NCBI RefSeq assembly: GCF_026745355.1
Contig: NC_079210.1
Location: 29,454,218-29,518,217, forward strand
Direction: 5' to 3'
Source: Beta vulgaris subsp. vulgaris
Taxonomy: Eukaryota > Streptophyta > Magnoliopsida > Caryophyllales > Amaranthaceae
DNA: 64,000 nt
The notes beneath the pieces were generated by a model, which was given only the letters and a program-made list of their open reading frames with translations, did no database searches and had not been told where the DNA came from. Within the stretch, counting starts at the first letter, position 1. Every line of letters starts with the position of its first letter. Shown here in pieces: positions 47,951 to 59,324 of this stretch. A program made the translations under genes and the position numbers.

Positions 47951-49496
47951 GAGGCCATTCAACTACTCGCTTGGCTCATGTTCGTCGCAATGCTTGGTTC
48001 ATTCTCGAGGAAGGTGAGCACGCTTATGAATCCGTAGTCTGCCCAAAGAGGATCTAAGTAAGTGAAGAATGAAAGTTGGCGCCTAAATATCATTCTCTCG
48101 ACAAGTAGTATTTCAATACCATTGATATTACTCTACTAGAGCATGTGTCATAAAGGCTCACATGGAAGTGAAATTCAACCTTGAATTAGTACTTGGTTGG
48201 TATTAGGTGCATTACTCTCATAATACAAAAGGCACCAAGTTGAACTACCATAACAAGTTGCAAGAAAATATGAATGGGCCACTATACTAGGTGTACCAAG
48301 TGTCAAGTTATTTTCGGATAAAATAGTATATAAAAGTCCGCTCAATACACTGTCTACAGAGGGTCTTCTATCGCATATTGAGCATAGGGCTAATGTTTGG
48401 GCCCATAATATGATGAGCCCAATAACATGTGACAAGGCAAAAATACCCTCAAGGGAACTAAGCGTCACATATTAGTCCATAGCGTTGCTAGGCCTATAAT
48501 CGCTAAAGGGACGAGATATACCCCCATTGGCGATACAAGTCACAATTCACCTCTTAAACAGCTCCCTATAAATAGGGAACTTCGATTAAAGAGTATGGTA
48601 CTTTCTACTTGAACTTCCAAGGTAATGCCAATTTGCTGAAGGGAGGTTCTTACTTGACTTAGTTGTGAAGATACCAGTACATACAAAGATAGAGGTAGCT
48701 TAGCTCCTTCGACGAGTTGGCTAGACTCTTATCGAAATTGCGTATATAAAGAAAAAGAGATTCTGAATGAATTGTGCGGTACTGAATCTCCCGTTGTTCT
48801 CTCTCCGATAGCACGCAGTCGATAAGAGAGACAGATAGAAAGTGTGCAGTGAAGGATGTTTCGTTGAAACCAGCCTTTCTTAACTTGGAAAAAGGGCTCA
48901 AACAATGCCTGTCTCATGCGTTGTTGGTCAACAACCAACCACCTAGACAGACTTTAACCACCATTTCTAGAGGCTTGACGGAGTTCAGCTGTCTGGAGGT
49001 AAGAATTCAAAATCAAAACGTTCTTATGCCTCAAGTGACGCATCCCTATAACTCAGGTTTCTAATCTTGACCACTTGTCAACTTCTCTCACTACTTTCTC
49101 CCTCCATAGAGTTATTTACTAACTTGAGCGTCGGAAGGGCGTTCTCGGGCCACCCCTGAGGCAGGTTTCCTTATTTTGCAGGATTTTAGCTTATCCAAAC
49201 AAGGCTTGCTCGGAATAGACGAGGGCATAGTTCGAGAAGAATCCCCAAATATCATATCCAAGTTTTTTTTACCCCTTTTCAAAAATGTCTCCTTATCCCG
49301 TGAGAAGTTTCATTGTTGGAGGTTTGAATGTAGAGCAGATTAGGGATGTTGATTCAATTTGTTTTGGTCATTATTTATGTTTAGAACCAATGACTTGCCA
49401 CCTCCAGGATTAACACATCATCGCTGTTTTTTGTGCACTCCCAAGCAGACCGGTGGAGTGACTTAATTCAGTTCGAATTTTGAGAGAACGTGTTAT
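47951..49496. other. TCGAG-rich old repetitive DNA, including a Tat-related LTR end
   Basis: No supported gene. The left part shares AGTTGGCGCCTAAAT and CTCGAGGAAGGT phrases with 33700-33900. At 49120-49185, ACTTGAGCGTCGGAAGGGCG up to ATTTTGCAGGA parallels the end region of the Tat LTR (ACTTGAGCGTCGGAGGGGGT up to GTTGCAGAT). A decayed LTR of a related element is therefore likely to end near here. The zone 49240-49496 shows nothing I recognise. Confidence 0.5.
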
Positions 49497-49508
49497 GGAC
49501 TGAAGAGA

Positions 49509-50625
49509 GTGAATTATAACTGTGTGTATGAGTGGAAATGGGATTCGAATTCTATGGATTTTGTGACCGGGTTGCTAAGCTCTTGGAGGGGAAACGACTT
49601 AATATGGGTAATAGTTGATCGACTTACTAAAACGACGCGGTTCCTTGCCATGAAGGAGACATGGAATCAGACGCAGATGGATGACGCTTATATCCAAAAT
49701 GTCTTTTGACTCCATGGGTTGCCAGTAACCATCATCTCAGACATAAATCCTCGTTTCTAAGCACACTTCTGGGGTAAACTTCAGGAGGCTTTTGGGACAA
49801 CATTGCGGTTTAGCACTACATTTCACTCTGCCACTGATGGCGAAACAGAGCGCACAATTCAAGTGGTGGAAGATATGCTACAGGCATGTGTTCTGGAATT
49901 TCAAGGGTCTTGGAAAGATCATATAGCCTTGATAGAATTCTCCTATAACAAAAGTCATCATCCCACGATTGGAATGGCCCCATATGAAGCTGTGCATGGA
50001 CGAAAATGTCGGGCACCAATTTGTCGGGCTGATTTGAGAGATGAGATAACAGTGGAGCCAGAATTGCTTCAAAAAACCATGGATCAGGTCCAAATCATTC
50101 GGGAGAAAATAAAAATCACCCAAGATATTCAAAAGAAATATGCAGACACACGGAGAAGGAAACTAAAATTCGAGGAAGGTGATAAAGTTTTCCTTAAAGT
50201 TTCCCCAACGAAGGGTGTAAAAAGATTCGGTATTTGGGGAAAGCTCAGCCCCATGTTCATCGGACCCTATGGAATTCTTTGAAGGGTCGGTGAGGTAGCT
50301 TATGAGATTGCATTACGAATGGAACTGTCCCGCATTCATAATATGTTCCATGTATATCAACTTCAAAAATATGTGCATGATCCCTCTCATGTGGTATCAT
50401 ATGAACCCTTGCAACTAGATTAAACTCTCAGTTATGAGGAGAGACCAATAAGAGTATTGGACCGACGGGAAAAATTTTATGGAATCAAACCATTCCGTTG
50501 GTTAATTTTTTATGGTCAAGCCATAGTTCTAAAGAAGCACTTGAGAGAAAGAAACGGATATGAGGGATCGATATCTCCATCTGTTCTAAGGTACGATTTC
50601 AGTTTCGGGACAAAACTTCTTGAGG
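49509..50625 (+). pseudogene. Integrase and chromodomain-like tail of the second chromovirus
   Basis: The frame 49509-49709 has the core start SMDFVTGL and ends at a TGA. The frame 49803-50282 contains GETERTIQVVEDMLQACVLE (conserved Glu), IEFSYNKSHHPTIGMAPYEA and DKVFLKVSPTKGVKRFGIWG, and ends at a TGA (50280). The tail continues to about 50600 with EERPIRILDRREKFYGIK-like text in shifted frames. Several stops are C-to-T compatible (for example TAA in QLD*TLSYEE near 50420), a decay pattern different from the frameshift-rich copy. Confidence 0.85.
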
Positions 50626-50634
50626 AAGGAATTG

Positions 50635-53326
50635 TGTAACAGCCGGTAAATGATGAGAACTTAATTTATGATTATGTAACTTAAGTTACGAAGTTAGAAT
50701 TTTATCGTAGGAGATTAATACGTGTGATAAGTCGTGTGTAAAAATGTGATGTGAATTTTATGTGCCTACGTGTAATGATTGCATAAAAAGTGATAATAAA
50801 TATGAGCAAAATTCTAAATTAATGATAAGTAACCAACTAGAGTATATTAAGTGGGTATTACGGTCTAGGATGTTTTAATTTAAGGATTTGTAATCACATA
50901 AAATTGTGGAAGGATGAGAATCCAAGAAGTGATTATTGAGCACTCTAATGGGTAAAATGGACTTTTGGATTTCTTTTAATTAAGGGGTGCCTAAGTTAGT
51001 CAAGCGGAGCTATGTCAAGGATGTTTAGAATGGGATAATCATCCTTGTGGATCCTTAGACCACTAGCATATAGTATAATACTAATTAAGGATTAGATTAG
51101 GACAAAAGAAGAGCATGAAATTATTATGTTGGATCAGGTGAGAAGAAAGACCCCAAATAACCTTCCTAGTCAATGAATCACATGATTTAAATACATCCAA
51201 CCCTTCATCACATGTCTCCCTAAACCTCATAAAAATTTCACCACAATCAACCAAGAAAAACCTGCTGCCCAGAACTCCTCTTCTTTCCCCTCCTTCTCAC
51301 GCTAGACCTAAGATAATGCAGGGACCGAGTTGCAGCTTCGTTTTCCCCAATGTTTCTCTCTTAAATCTTGCACGCAAAGAATAATTATTATTATATATAT
51401 GTAGGTGCATACTGGGAAGGAAAACATTCGAGATTTAAGTGCAAATAAGTTCAAAAAATAGGGCCATCTTCTAATTAAGGGAACAGTAAGTGTATTGAAT
51501 GTTTTGGGTTAATTAAGGTACTTCCTTTAGGTATTTTCTTATGAAATTTTGTGTGAATGTAAATGTGTATTTTAGGATCCTAAAGAAGTCATAATCACAC
51601 CTAAAGGAGAAGAATAAGTAGAGTTTCATCCTTTGAAGGTGAAGGTACACAAAATCGACCCTCTTTTGAGAACTAGTTTAGTACAAATTATTGAGAAAAT
51701 TCTTAAGAACGATTTTGAGGATGTAATTACATGCTTAGAATTATTATTAGTTACTTCATGTTGAAATTAAAAAGGTTCAACCATTGCATGTTAAGGAAAA
51801 AATTGAAAGTGGTGCTCTTTTCTTATACTAGAACTAGTTAAGTGTGCTAAATTGATTTTTCACAAGGAATTGTGTGTCCTTGCATTTTGGATGGTGTGGG
51901 TTTGATTGGGCAGTAGGTTAGATGGTGATTGGAGGCTGAAGGTTTATGTGTTAATTGTTGGAAAGTTTTCTTGTTTTAATAATTGAATTCCTAAACCAAA
52001 TGGGTGATAAAAACCACTTCCATTCTTTATTTTCAATAAGGTAATGCCTATTGAATTGTGAAGGGAATGCTTTGAAATTTTTACAAGGAACTCTTAATAT
52101 TTTTATGTTGTATTTAATTAGTGGATATTGATAAAAGTTGTTTCCTCATTTCTTAACAGACCCAATACAGGGGAAAACACGTAAAAACCCACGTTTATTT
52201 TAAAGACGAACTATGTTTGATTTTCCTAAGAAGTTTTCGAAGAAATACTTTCTTCAAATAATTCAAAATTTTACAGTAGGTTGGAGACTTAATAACTTGT
52301 ATTATCAAGGGTTAATTCCAATATTATGATTTATTCGAAAGAAACCGTCTTTTATAAGTCCGAAACCTTTTCCCTTTACATATGTTATTTCAAATTTCAC
52401 TATAAGTTTTATTGCATTGCTTAAATGGTTTTACAAGTGATTTTGCACCTCAAAAATCATGTAACCACTATCCTAAGTCCACCCAACCATCCTTATCAAA
52501 TTTTGAAAGATTTACCATTAGAAGCAGGACATTTATGAACCATTTTAGCAAATTGTGATTATGATTGGTGGTTTTTGAATCCTTTAATTTTTGCATAGAG
52601 AAGAGCAGTGTGTGTATTATGTGTGAGAAAATATCCTATAAAAGCTTGCAAGCGAATAAAACAATAGAAGTCTAGGCTCTGAATTGTGTAGAGGTCTGCA
52701 CCTCGGTGCACCTCAATGTGTGATCTTTTCCTCCTGCGCTCCACTTAAGTGTAAACTTGTGTTCTACTTAAAGATGTTTTGCAAATGAACAAGTTTGCAC
52801 ACTTGGTTTTTGTGAAATTGTGAAATTTACCTTTTTTTAAAGGTTGTTTGTATAAGAAATATTGGAGTGTTACCCCTTATTTCTAGCCAACACAAGTCAT
52901 TTCGATTGATCTGTGTGCCAGCATAAGCTGATTTGGTTCTGTGAACATGTCCTGCTGGGGGAAGACTTCTGTGCAAGTGCTAGCAAGCTAAGGTAGGCTG
53001 CTGGAATGTTCTAGGATAAGGTTGTGTCGGCATCCATAGTGAGCTAAAGCTTGAACATGATCATCTTGTGTTACGAAGTGACTTTTGTGAAAGATACTTG
53101 GATGTACTTTTATGCTAACTTTTACTCTGGTTTTGTAATAACTGAACTACATTTTGTAATGTGTATCCTGTCTAAATTCCGCTCGTAGAGTCAACTCAAC
53201 CATATTAGTGAGTTGCCTCCAGCAGGTGATAGCATCCGTATCGTTTTCTCCTGATTTGCTTTCGCTAATGCTAGTACGTAAAACTTATATTAACTTTTTG
53301 TTGAGATAATAAGGAGGGTTGTTACA
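50635..53326 (+). repeat. 3' LTR of the second chromovirus
   Basis: This LTR of about 2.69 kb is bounded by TGTAACAGCC and GGTTGTTACA, preceded by a short purine-rich tract (TTGAGGAAGGAATTG). It is recognisably similar in reverse to the LTR of the first chromovirus, including the AAGCTTGAACATGATCA and ACTCACTGACC-type end blocks, but heavily diverged. It holds no gene. Confidence 0.85.
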
Positions 53327-53339
53327 CTAGGAGTCTTCC

Positions 53340-54300
53340 TTTTGTTCCAAAAACACCATCCTTAATGCAGGTCACAGGCACCCAAAAGCAAAATAATGCA
53401 AATGTCTAAGAAAAAGGTAGATCTTGCTCCCTCAGAGAGGAATCCTCTAGCACCTCGATCTGGACCCTATACGACTCGCCCACATGATAGCCTATCTCGC
53501 GTTGCATGGAAGGATGCATAGGCGACATCTGCCACATAAGGGGCATCTACTGCGCCGAAACATTGGTTGTGTCTACAACATCTGCCGCATCTACTACAAC
53601 TGCATCTTCTGCATCCATATCCAAGAGGTCCATGAATATGGATTGGGTCTGACACCCCCCATGAATTCCATACCTCCCATGTTGAACTGCCTAGCAAACA
53701 GGTCCATTTGAGGCCATTCAAACGTCGAATATCGTGGAATCTAGGTCGAAACCTTAGACTGAGTCAATACCCTCGCCTCCGTACGAGCCCCGCTCTCATG
53801 AGGACGAGGCTGCATAAAAAGTCACAAAGCACTTATAAAAAAAATAGGTTCAACAAAAGAAAAACAGCAATTAAAGGACCATATATCAGTCTACCTGACT
53901 GTGCGCGTCACTATGGCGATAGGAAATACTCCTCTTTAGCTTTGTCATCCTATGCTTCAGCGAGTCAACCACTCTGAGGATCTGGGCGACAATCTCCTCA
54001 GGAACTAGAAAATAAACCATGCATAACTAAATTCAAACAAAATGAATAAGCGAAAGTTCCTGACTTTCAACACTTACCAAGCTCAAATGGGCTGGTATAA
54101 CATGAACAACATGTGCTCTGCCTCTTGGGGAACATCAACCATCTCCTTAGCAGGTCTGGAATCCCCAGCGTACCGAATTCTCAAATCTGGAACGAATGAG
54201 ACACGAGCCACAATAACTTCATGCCAAAAGAAAATAATAGGAGTCGATATTTTGATCATGTCAAAATAAGCAGCATAAATAATAAATTCAAAAACCATAC
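53340..54300 (-). pseudogene. Unrecognised spliced-looking coding remnant
   Basis: Minus-strand blocks have good protein-like composition and plausible splice sites. One block ends at 54078 (donor TTG|GTAAGT) and contains PDLRIRYAGDSRPAKEMVDV. A 110-nt block 54004-53895 runs between TTTTCTAG and CAG|GTAGAC and contains EEIVAQILRVVDSLKHRMTK. A block starting at 53809 after TTATGCAG contains HESGARTEARVLTQSK and FARQFNMGGMEFMGG. A stop two codons before the first donor and others later show decay. It might be the C-terminal part of a plant-mobile-domain-type or other repetitive gene, but I do not recognise it. Confidence 0.4.
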
Positions 54301-54504
54301 ATCCTTAAACTTAACAGGGGGACCAAGCGAGGCAAGAGGTCAATCTGGTAGTCACGATCGCGAAAAACAAAGTCGCAGTAGCTCGCATGAATCAGTGCCC
54401 CTCCCTCGACATCCTGAACGAGGGCGACCATGTACATCATAGTGACACGGGGGTCTTGAGGAACCAATAACAACAGTAAACCATCAATAACGAGACACAA
54501 ACTT

Positions 54505-54660
54505 TTAGGTATATGGACCACCTCAAATTATAGACGGCACACAAACGGTCAATAACTTGACACAAACCGTCTGGTATGCGGACCACTTCAAATCAATGAT
54601 GGCACACAAACTATCAATAATACAAACCGTTAGGTCTACGCATCATTTTAAATCAACAAC
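54505..54660. repeat. Degenerate tandem repeat of about 70 bp
   Basis: The phrase ACCGT(C/T)(A/T)GGT(A/C)T(A/G)CG followed by CACTTCAAATCAATGATGGC recurs about three times with strong divergence. No function is evident. Confidence 0.5.
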
Positions 54661-55435
54661 GAAAAATAAATCCTTGGGTCCACGAACCATCATAAGCTAA
54701 GATAGCGGAAATTAAAGCGCTAATATGGTTCGTGTTCCTGAAGACAAAAACAGCGGAAAACAAGTGCTAGCCTTCAGCTACAATAACACAACCCTGAAGC
54801 TTGATGAAGGTCTACTACAGCACAACACTGGAGTGGAATGCCCCTCTACATCATGATAAGCATAACCCTGTAGCGAGATTCAGCTCTACCCCAACATGAA
54901 CCGGATCAGAATAGCTCATGATATTCCTTTCCCACCTATCATTTCATTTTTGCAAATTTACAATCATTTTGCAAATATTTAAAGCTTTTTCTTATTTTGA
55001 AGGTAAGGCGCAAAAGAGTGATTTGGGATTGCAAAGCATCTAGAATCATTCTCCGTACCGACACGTGTACTTTGACTTTCGATTTTGCAAACCTTAATCA
55101 AGATGGAGGCTTCTTTAGAGGCACAATTATGTGTCCCCATTTAAGGGTCTAATGATGAAATATATCGCGGTATTAATTGGCGCGACCGAATGGAAGAGCA
55201 GTCCGAATAACCAGGTCATGTTGTGTTTTGGAATAATATTCTAAATCCCAATTAATTATCACTGATGATTAATTGTAACTTAAACTTAAGGCCCATTTTA
55301 AGAGAACAATTAAATATTTATTATTTTAATAAATATTTTCATAAATACTTTTATCTTTAGTAAACACTTTGAGCATAAATTAAATTTTGCATCTCGTAAA
55401 ATTCAATCACCGAATTTTTAGGGATAAAAATTGTA
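54661..55435. other. Intergenic DNA, nothing recognised
   Basis: No open frame or element ends can be supported. The sequence becomes AT-rich after 55240. Confidence 0.5.
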
Positions 55436-55778
55436 CTCCATCTGTCCCATAATACTCTTTACACTTTCTTTTTTTATCTGTCCTAGAATACTCTTTACAC
55501 TTCTATTTTGAGATATGACCCACTACTATTCTAATCATTCTACCTTTTAACTATTGGCCCACACACTCTCCCCTCTAAGTAAAATAATACCACTCTTATT
55601 ACCTACCAACTCTAATCATGACCCACATTCTCTCTCCTTAAAATATAACAATACTACTTTTACTAACTACTAACTCATATCAGATGTACTTTTCAATAAA
55701 TCAACAATTGATAACCAAATAACTTATCATCTGAAACTACGTGCCTTGAAAAATGTCAAGAGTATTCTGGGATGGAGG
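55436..55778. mobile_element. Stowaway-like MITE (Tc1/mariner group)
   Basis: The left end CTCCATCTGTCCCATAATAC and the inverted right end CCTCCATCCCAGAATACTCT match closely. TA flanks both sides (55434-55435 and 55779-55780). Size (343 bp), AT-richness and the CTCC(A/C)TC(T/C)GTCCC start fit Stowaway elements. Confidence 0.83.
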
Positions 55779-55780
55779 TA

Positions 55781-56518
55781 GTATCTGCAAAGCACGCGCG
55801 TAGAATAAAAAAACGAATATTCTGGAATATGCACTAGACATGCTGAATGCGCTCAGTGCGCCACGTGCGTCCAACGCATTGGCCAGATTGCGTCAGGCGC
55901 ACCAATGAGCACCTGACACGTGGACTCGTAACTCAAGCAGATTCTTGCCTCTAACGCAAGTCCTGTGCGAGACACATGTTACTTTTCTATCTTTTCACAA
56001 ACGTGTTTACACTTGTCCGCATCTGATTGGACATATGACGTCAAGCGCACCAATCTGCACCTGACGCGTGTCATTACACCTGCCATGTAGGATTGCGCCT
56101 GGCGCAGTATACTCGTGCAGCGCAGTGTTCCTCTGGCTATAAATACAAGATGATTTCCCGAATCAATTAAAGGGGGATTTTCATAATTATTACGAGCAAA
56201 AAAAAACTTACGAATCTCAAAATACTTCAACTCTTTCAAATCAATCAATTCATTCTTAATCATATTACGTTCCTGGTTCCACAATTTCTCTACCTGAAGG
56301 TTGTTACGCTCTTCTATCTAACCCGCATAAGTATAATCTTGATGATGCTTGAATAATCAATTCTATTTATTATATTGAAGTTATTAATTTTTTTTTTGTC
56401 ATGACGTAGATCTTTAATTGATAATCGTGATTAGTTGTAAATTCTAACCCTTTTGTTATTCTTGTATATAAGATTTCTGATTGCTTTTTTTGTCATATGC
56501 ATGATTTTTATCACTCAC
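55781..56518. other. GCGC-rich promoter-like stretch followed by AT-rich DNA
   Basis: From 55830 to 56130 phrases such as GCGCACCAAT, CACCTGACACGTGG and CACCTGACGCGTGT repeat. CACGTGC and ACACGTGG are close to G-box cores. CTATAAATAC at 56140-56149 is a good TATA box. No gene follows within reach, so this may be the promoter part of an unidentified LTR or of a lost gene. The rest is AT-rich. Confidence 0.45.
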
Positions 56519-56535
56519 ATGTTATTATTGCTAAA

Positions 56536-56635
56536 TATCAAAGACCTTTGAGTCTAATGGTATGGCTTCCTATCTCCCACATGGGAGACCAAGGTTCAAA
56601 TCTTACCACAGGTTCCCGATAGAGAGCCCAAAAAA
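56536..56635 (+). mobile_element. Very short SINE-like retroposon
   Basis: A 100-bp body is flanked by a perfect 17-bp direct repeat ATGTTATTATTGCTAAA (56519-56535 and 56636-56652), a classic retroposition footprint. The body has an A-box-like GAGTCTAATGGTATGG and a B-box-like GGTTCAAATCT spaced as in tRNA-derived SINEs, and ends in an A-run just before the right repeat. It is shorter than typical plant SINEs, so it could be a minimal family or a tRNA-like retroposed RNA. Confidence 0.82.
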
Positions 56636-56652
56636 ATGTTATTATTGCTAAA

Positions 56653-58547
56653 CAAGAGTTGTTCTAATTAATTCTGATAATTTGGACAAACTGTTAGGAT
56701 CTTTGTAATTTGATTGCTGAATAATTTGTGACTAAAATATAGTCTTCTTATTTGCAACATGAACCAACCTAGAATTAAATATTTTTAGCGTGTATTAAAA
56801 TACTATATGATTTTCTTTTGCATAAAATCTATAATGAATCAATAATAAGTAGAGGCCTGCAATGAACAATATAGTTACTGGTTGTATCAATAAATAGTTT
56901 TAAAAAGTCGCTTATATGGTTGTATTGACTTTGTCGCTATTTATCAATCGACTTTTTAAAACTATCTCGCATAATCATATAAGCAAAGACAAAGTCAAGT
57001 GGAGTCTTGTTAGATTCGTCTCAATGCGAGGATTCCAAATATCAAATTTTATAATTTTTACTTACATCCAATAAGAGATATTGACATTCAAAAAATCGTC
57101 TCGACAAATGTAAAAAAGCAAATCATGTAACTAAAATAAATAGACAAATAGTATAAGATAAGTTTAAATACGATAAGATAAAAAAAAAAAAAAAAAGTTG
57201 AATCAAACATTGTCATAAGTTGAGCATTCTAAGTTCAAATAAATATGTATATCTTTCACCTAAAGGAAAGATGACCACAAAATTTTCTGTACAAAGCGTT
57301 ATCCCCGACCCTACAAAAATCAATTGCACTTTCTCAACTTTTAACCCGTGCAAAAGGACAAACTGCCTGCTGGACAAGCATTACTTGGGAGTATCAATTA
57401 TTATAAATTAACTGCAGACAAAGCAATACACTTTCTCACGCACTATTCTAATAATATCGACTAGGTTATGTTTATTTTACCTTATTTTTACTTAAAATAT
57501 CTTATTTTTACTTATTTTAGATTAGATTATATCAGAAAAAAATAAGTTCAAATTAGATTAGAGTAGAACATGCCAACTTTTTTTAATATAGTGACTAGTT
57601 TAATCTATCTAGGAACCAGGTTAATCTATTTCGTGACCAGTTTAAGGTATTGAGTAATGACATTCTTTAATCCATTTAGTGACTAGTTTAATCCATTTAG
57701 TGGCTAATTTAATCTTTCGGTAAAACTATTGATTTAATTTTTTGAAATTATCTGTTGTAGTTCGATAATCAAGAAATAAAGAAAGGAGAAGACAAGGGAT
57801 GACTAGGATAGTCTTGGGTTAGAGTGAAATTGAATGGACTTGTTTGAAAAATTCCGTGTTGGATTCGTCTAATTTTATGTTAAAATTATACCGCATATTC
57901 TAATAATTTGCGAAAGAATATTCTTTTGGCAATTGTACGTGTTCTTTTTTATATTTCTTTTAATTAACAATTTTGATATGTGATATTATTTTTGATGTTG
58001 TATATGTAATGAACTTGACAATAGTATATGATGTTAATTTTTGTAACAATTTTGGTAGAATAAAATAAAATATATTACTAGTTATATAGAATATGACAAC
58101 GATATAAGAATAATATTTAACAATTTTGTTCAAGATCATATGATTATATATATTTATAGGTTTATTTATAATAAAAAAGAATAATTTATTCATATAACAA
58201 AGAACATGGTGCTAGTTAAATCCAAACATGCCATCAATATAAAAGTAACATTTATCTTTTATTGTTAGAATGTGTTATTTAAATAGATTTTGTATCTCTT
58301 TCAATGTATTTTTTTTTTATTATCATTATATGTTATTTTCATTACTATCTAACTTCTTATCATAAACGGACTTTAGACAACAACAACATGTTCTCTTTAC
58401 CATGAACAATATGTTCTTTTTTACCTAAAATATATGTTCTTTCATTTTTAATTGCATTTTCATTTACTAATGTCCTCTTTTCAAAAAAAAAAATAAAAAA
58501 AAAAATAATAATAATAATAATAATAACTATAAAAATTATTATTATTA
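56653..58547. other. AT-rich intergenic DNA with inverted repeats and MITE fragments
   Basis: No gene. An inverted repeat ATAGTTTTAAAAAGTCG lies at 56894-56910 and 56949-56965. TTAGATTCGTCTCAATG near 57010 is shared with the interior of the Tourist-like MITE (near 33000). GGTTATGTTTATTTTACCTT at 57464 resembles that MITE's terminus. A long A/T-rich run and an (AAT)n microsatellite (58505-58525) precede the Helitron. Confidence 0.5.
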
Positions 58548-58811
58548 TCTATACTGATATATTAAAAGGCGTGCATAAGTCAGCAACGGTGCCATATGCG
58601 CTCTCCCTAAGAAGTTTTAGTTCATGTAATCCATGTACAATAAAGAGAAATTAGAAATTGCATAGTATAGGTTTTGATCCTGTGACCTCAAGTTCATGTA
58701 CTAAAGTTTTAACCACTAGACCAAGTTGTATTTAGTGTTATCATATCAAAGTACAATATTAATAAATGAAATTTTTTCTTACCCGGGGCATAGCCCAGGC
58801 CTAATAACTAG
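58548..58811 (+). mobile_element. Short non-autonomous Helitron
   Basis: The start TCTATACTGATATATTAAAA follows an A, and the end CTAATAACTAG is followed by a T, as Helitrons insert between A and T without duplication. About 12 bases before the terminal CTAG a GC-rich hairpin (CCGGGGC-ATA-GCCCAGG, one mismatch) is present, the expected 3' signal. The 264-bp body has no helicase. It contains a reverse-strand tRNA-like stretch TTGGTCTAGTGGTTAAAAC with GGTCACAGGATCAAAACC. Confidence 0.78.
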
Positions 58812-59324
58812 TTATTATTATTAAAAGTTGTACATAGTGATAAAATGATAGTAATAGTAATACTAGTATGGAATACTAAGTAATAATAATATTAGTAATA
58901 ATATGCTTTATAAAAGATACGTTCACATCACATTAATAAGTTCAGATCATATTAGAAAAAATTAATTCAAATCAGATCTAATTTGTTAAGTTCAGATAAG
59001 TAAAAATAAGGTGAACTAAAAATAGTGGTAGTCTTATTGACACTTACCATTTACAGTCAACTTAAATGGATGTGCCCAACGTTATTACATGAAAAGAAAT
59101 GACCACTGTATGATATACTCCAATAATATTAGTGTGACCGAGTCCATTCAATACTACCCTATAAAGTATAATGTCTATTTATTGTAGTTGGATTATCCAT
59201 GTGGTCACATACATTAAAAAAATTCCATATATTCTGTATTTCAACTCCATTCATTTACACTTTTGATTATATCTCTACAGAATACACACTTAAAAGTTAA
59301 AACATCATAGAAAGATCCAAAACT
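58812..59324 (+). other. AT-rich upstream region of the second TBL gene
   Basis: No coding region. A MITE-like right end AGTAAAAATAAGGTGAACTA lies near 59000-59020. No convincing TATA box can be placed. Confidence 0.4.

Larger units (their letters stand above)
49497..53326 (+). mobile_element. 3' part of a second chromovirus (integrase plus 3' LTR)
   Basis: The element is cut off at about 49497 inside the integrase core, and its 3' LTR runs to 53326. It belongs to a family related to, but clearly diverged from, the 3747-14799 element. The same integrase phrases recur (WKWDSNSMDFVTGL, TKTTRFLAMKETWNQTQMDD), and the LTR starts TGTAACAGCC like the inverse of the other LTR. The left break has no LTR or primer site, so the copy arose by deletion or partial loss. 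Confidence 0.88.

Noticed and set aside
48175..48468. 97-codon minus-strand frame in the TCGAG-rich region
   Set aside because: No motif is visible and the surrounding DNA is old non-coding repeat.
56536..56635. Functional tRNA gene
   Set aside because: The A and B box-like motifs do not sit in a complete cloverleaf, and the flanking 17-bp duplication shows retroposition.
58680..58740. Functional tRNA gene on the minus strand
   Set aside because: Only promoter-box-like similarity is seen, no full tRNA fold, and the segment is inside a Helitron.
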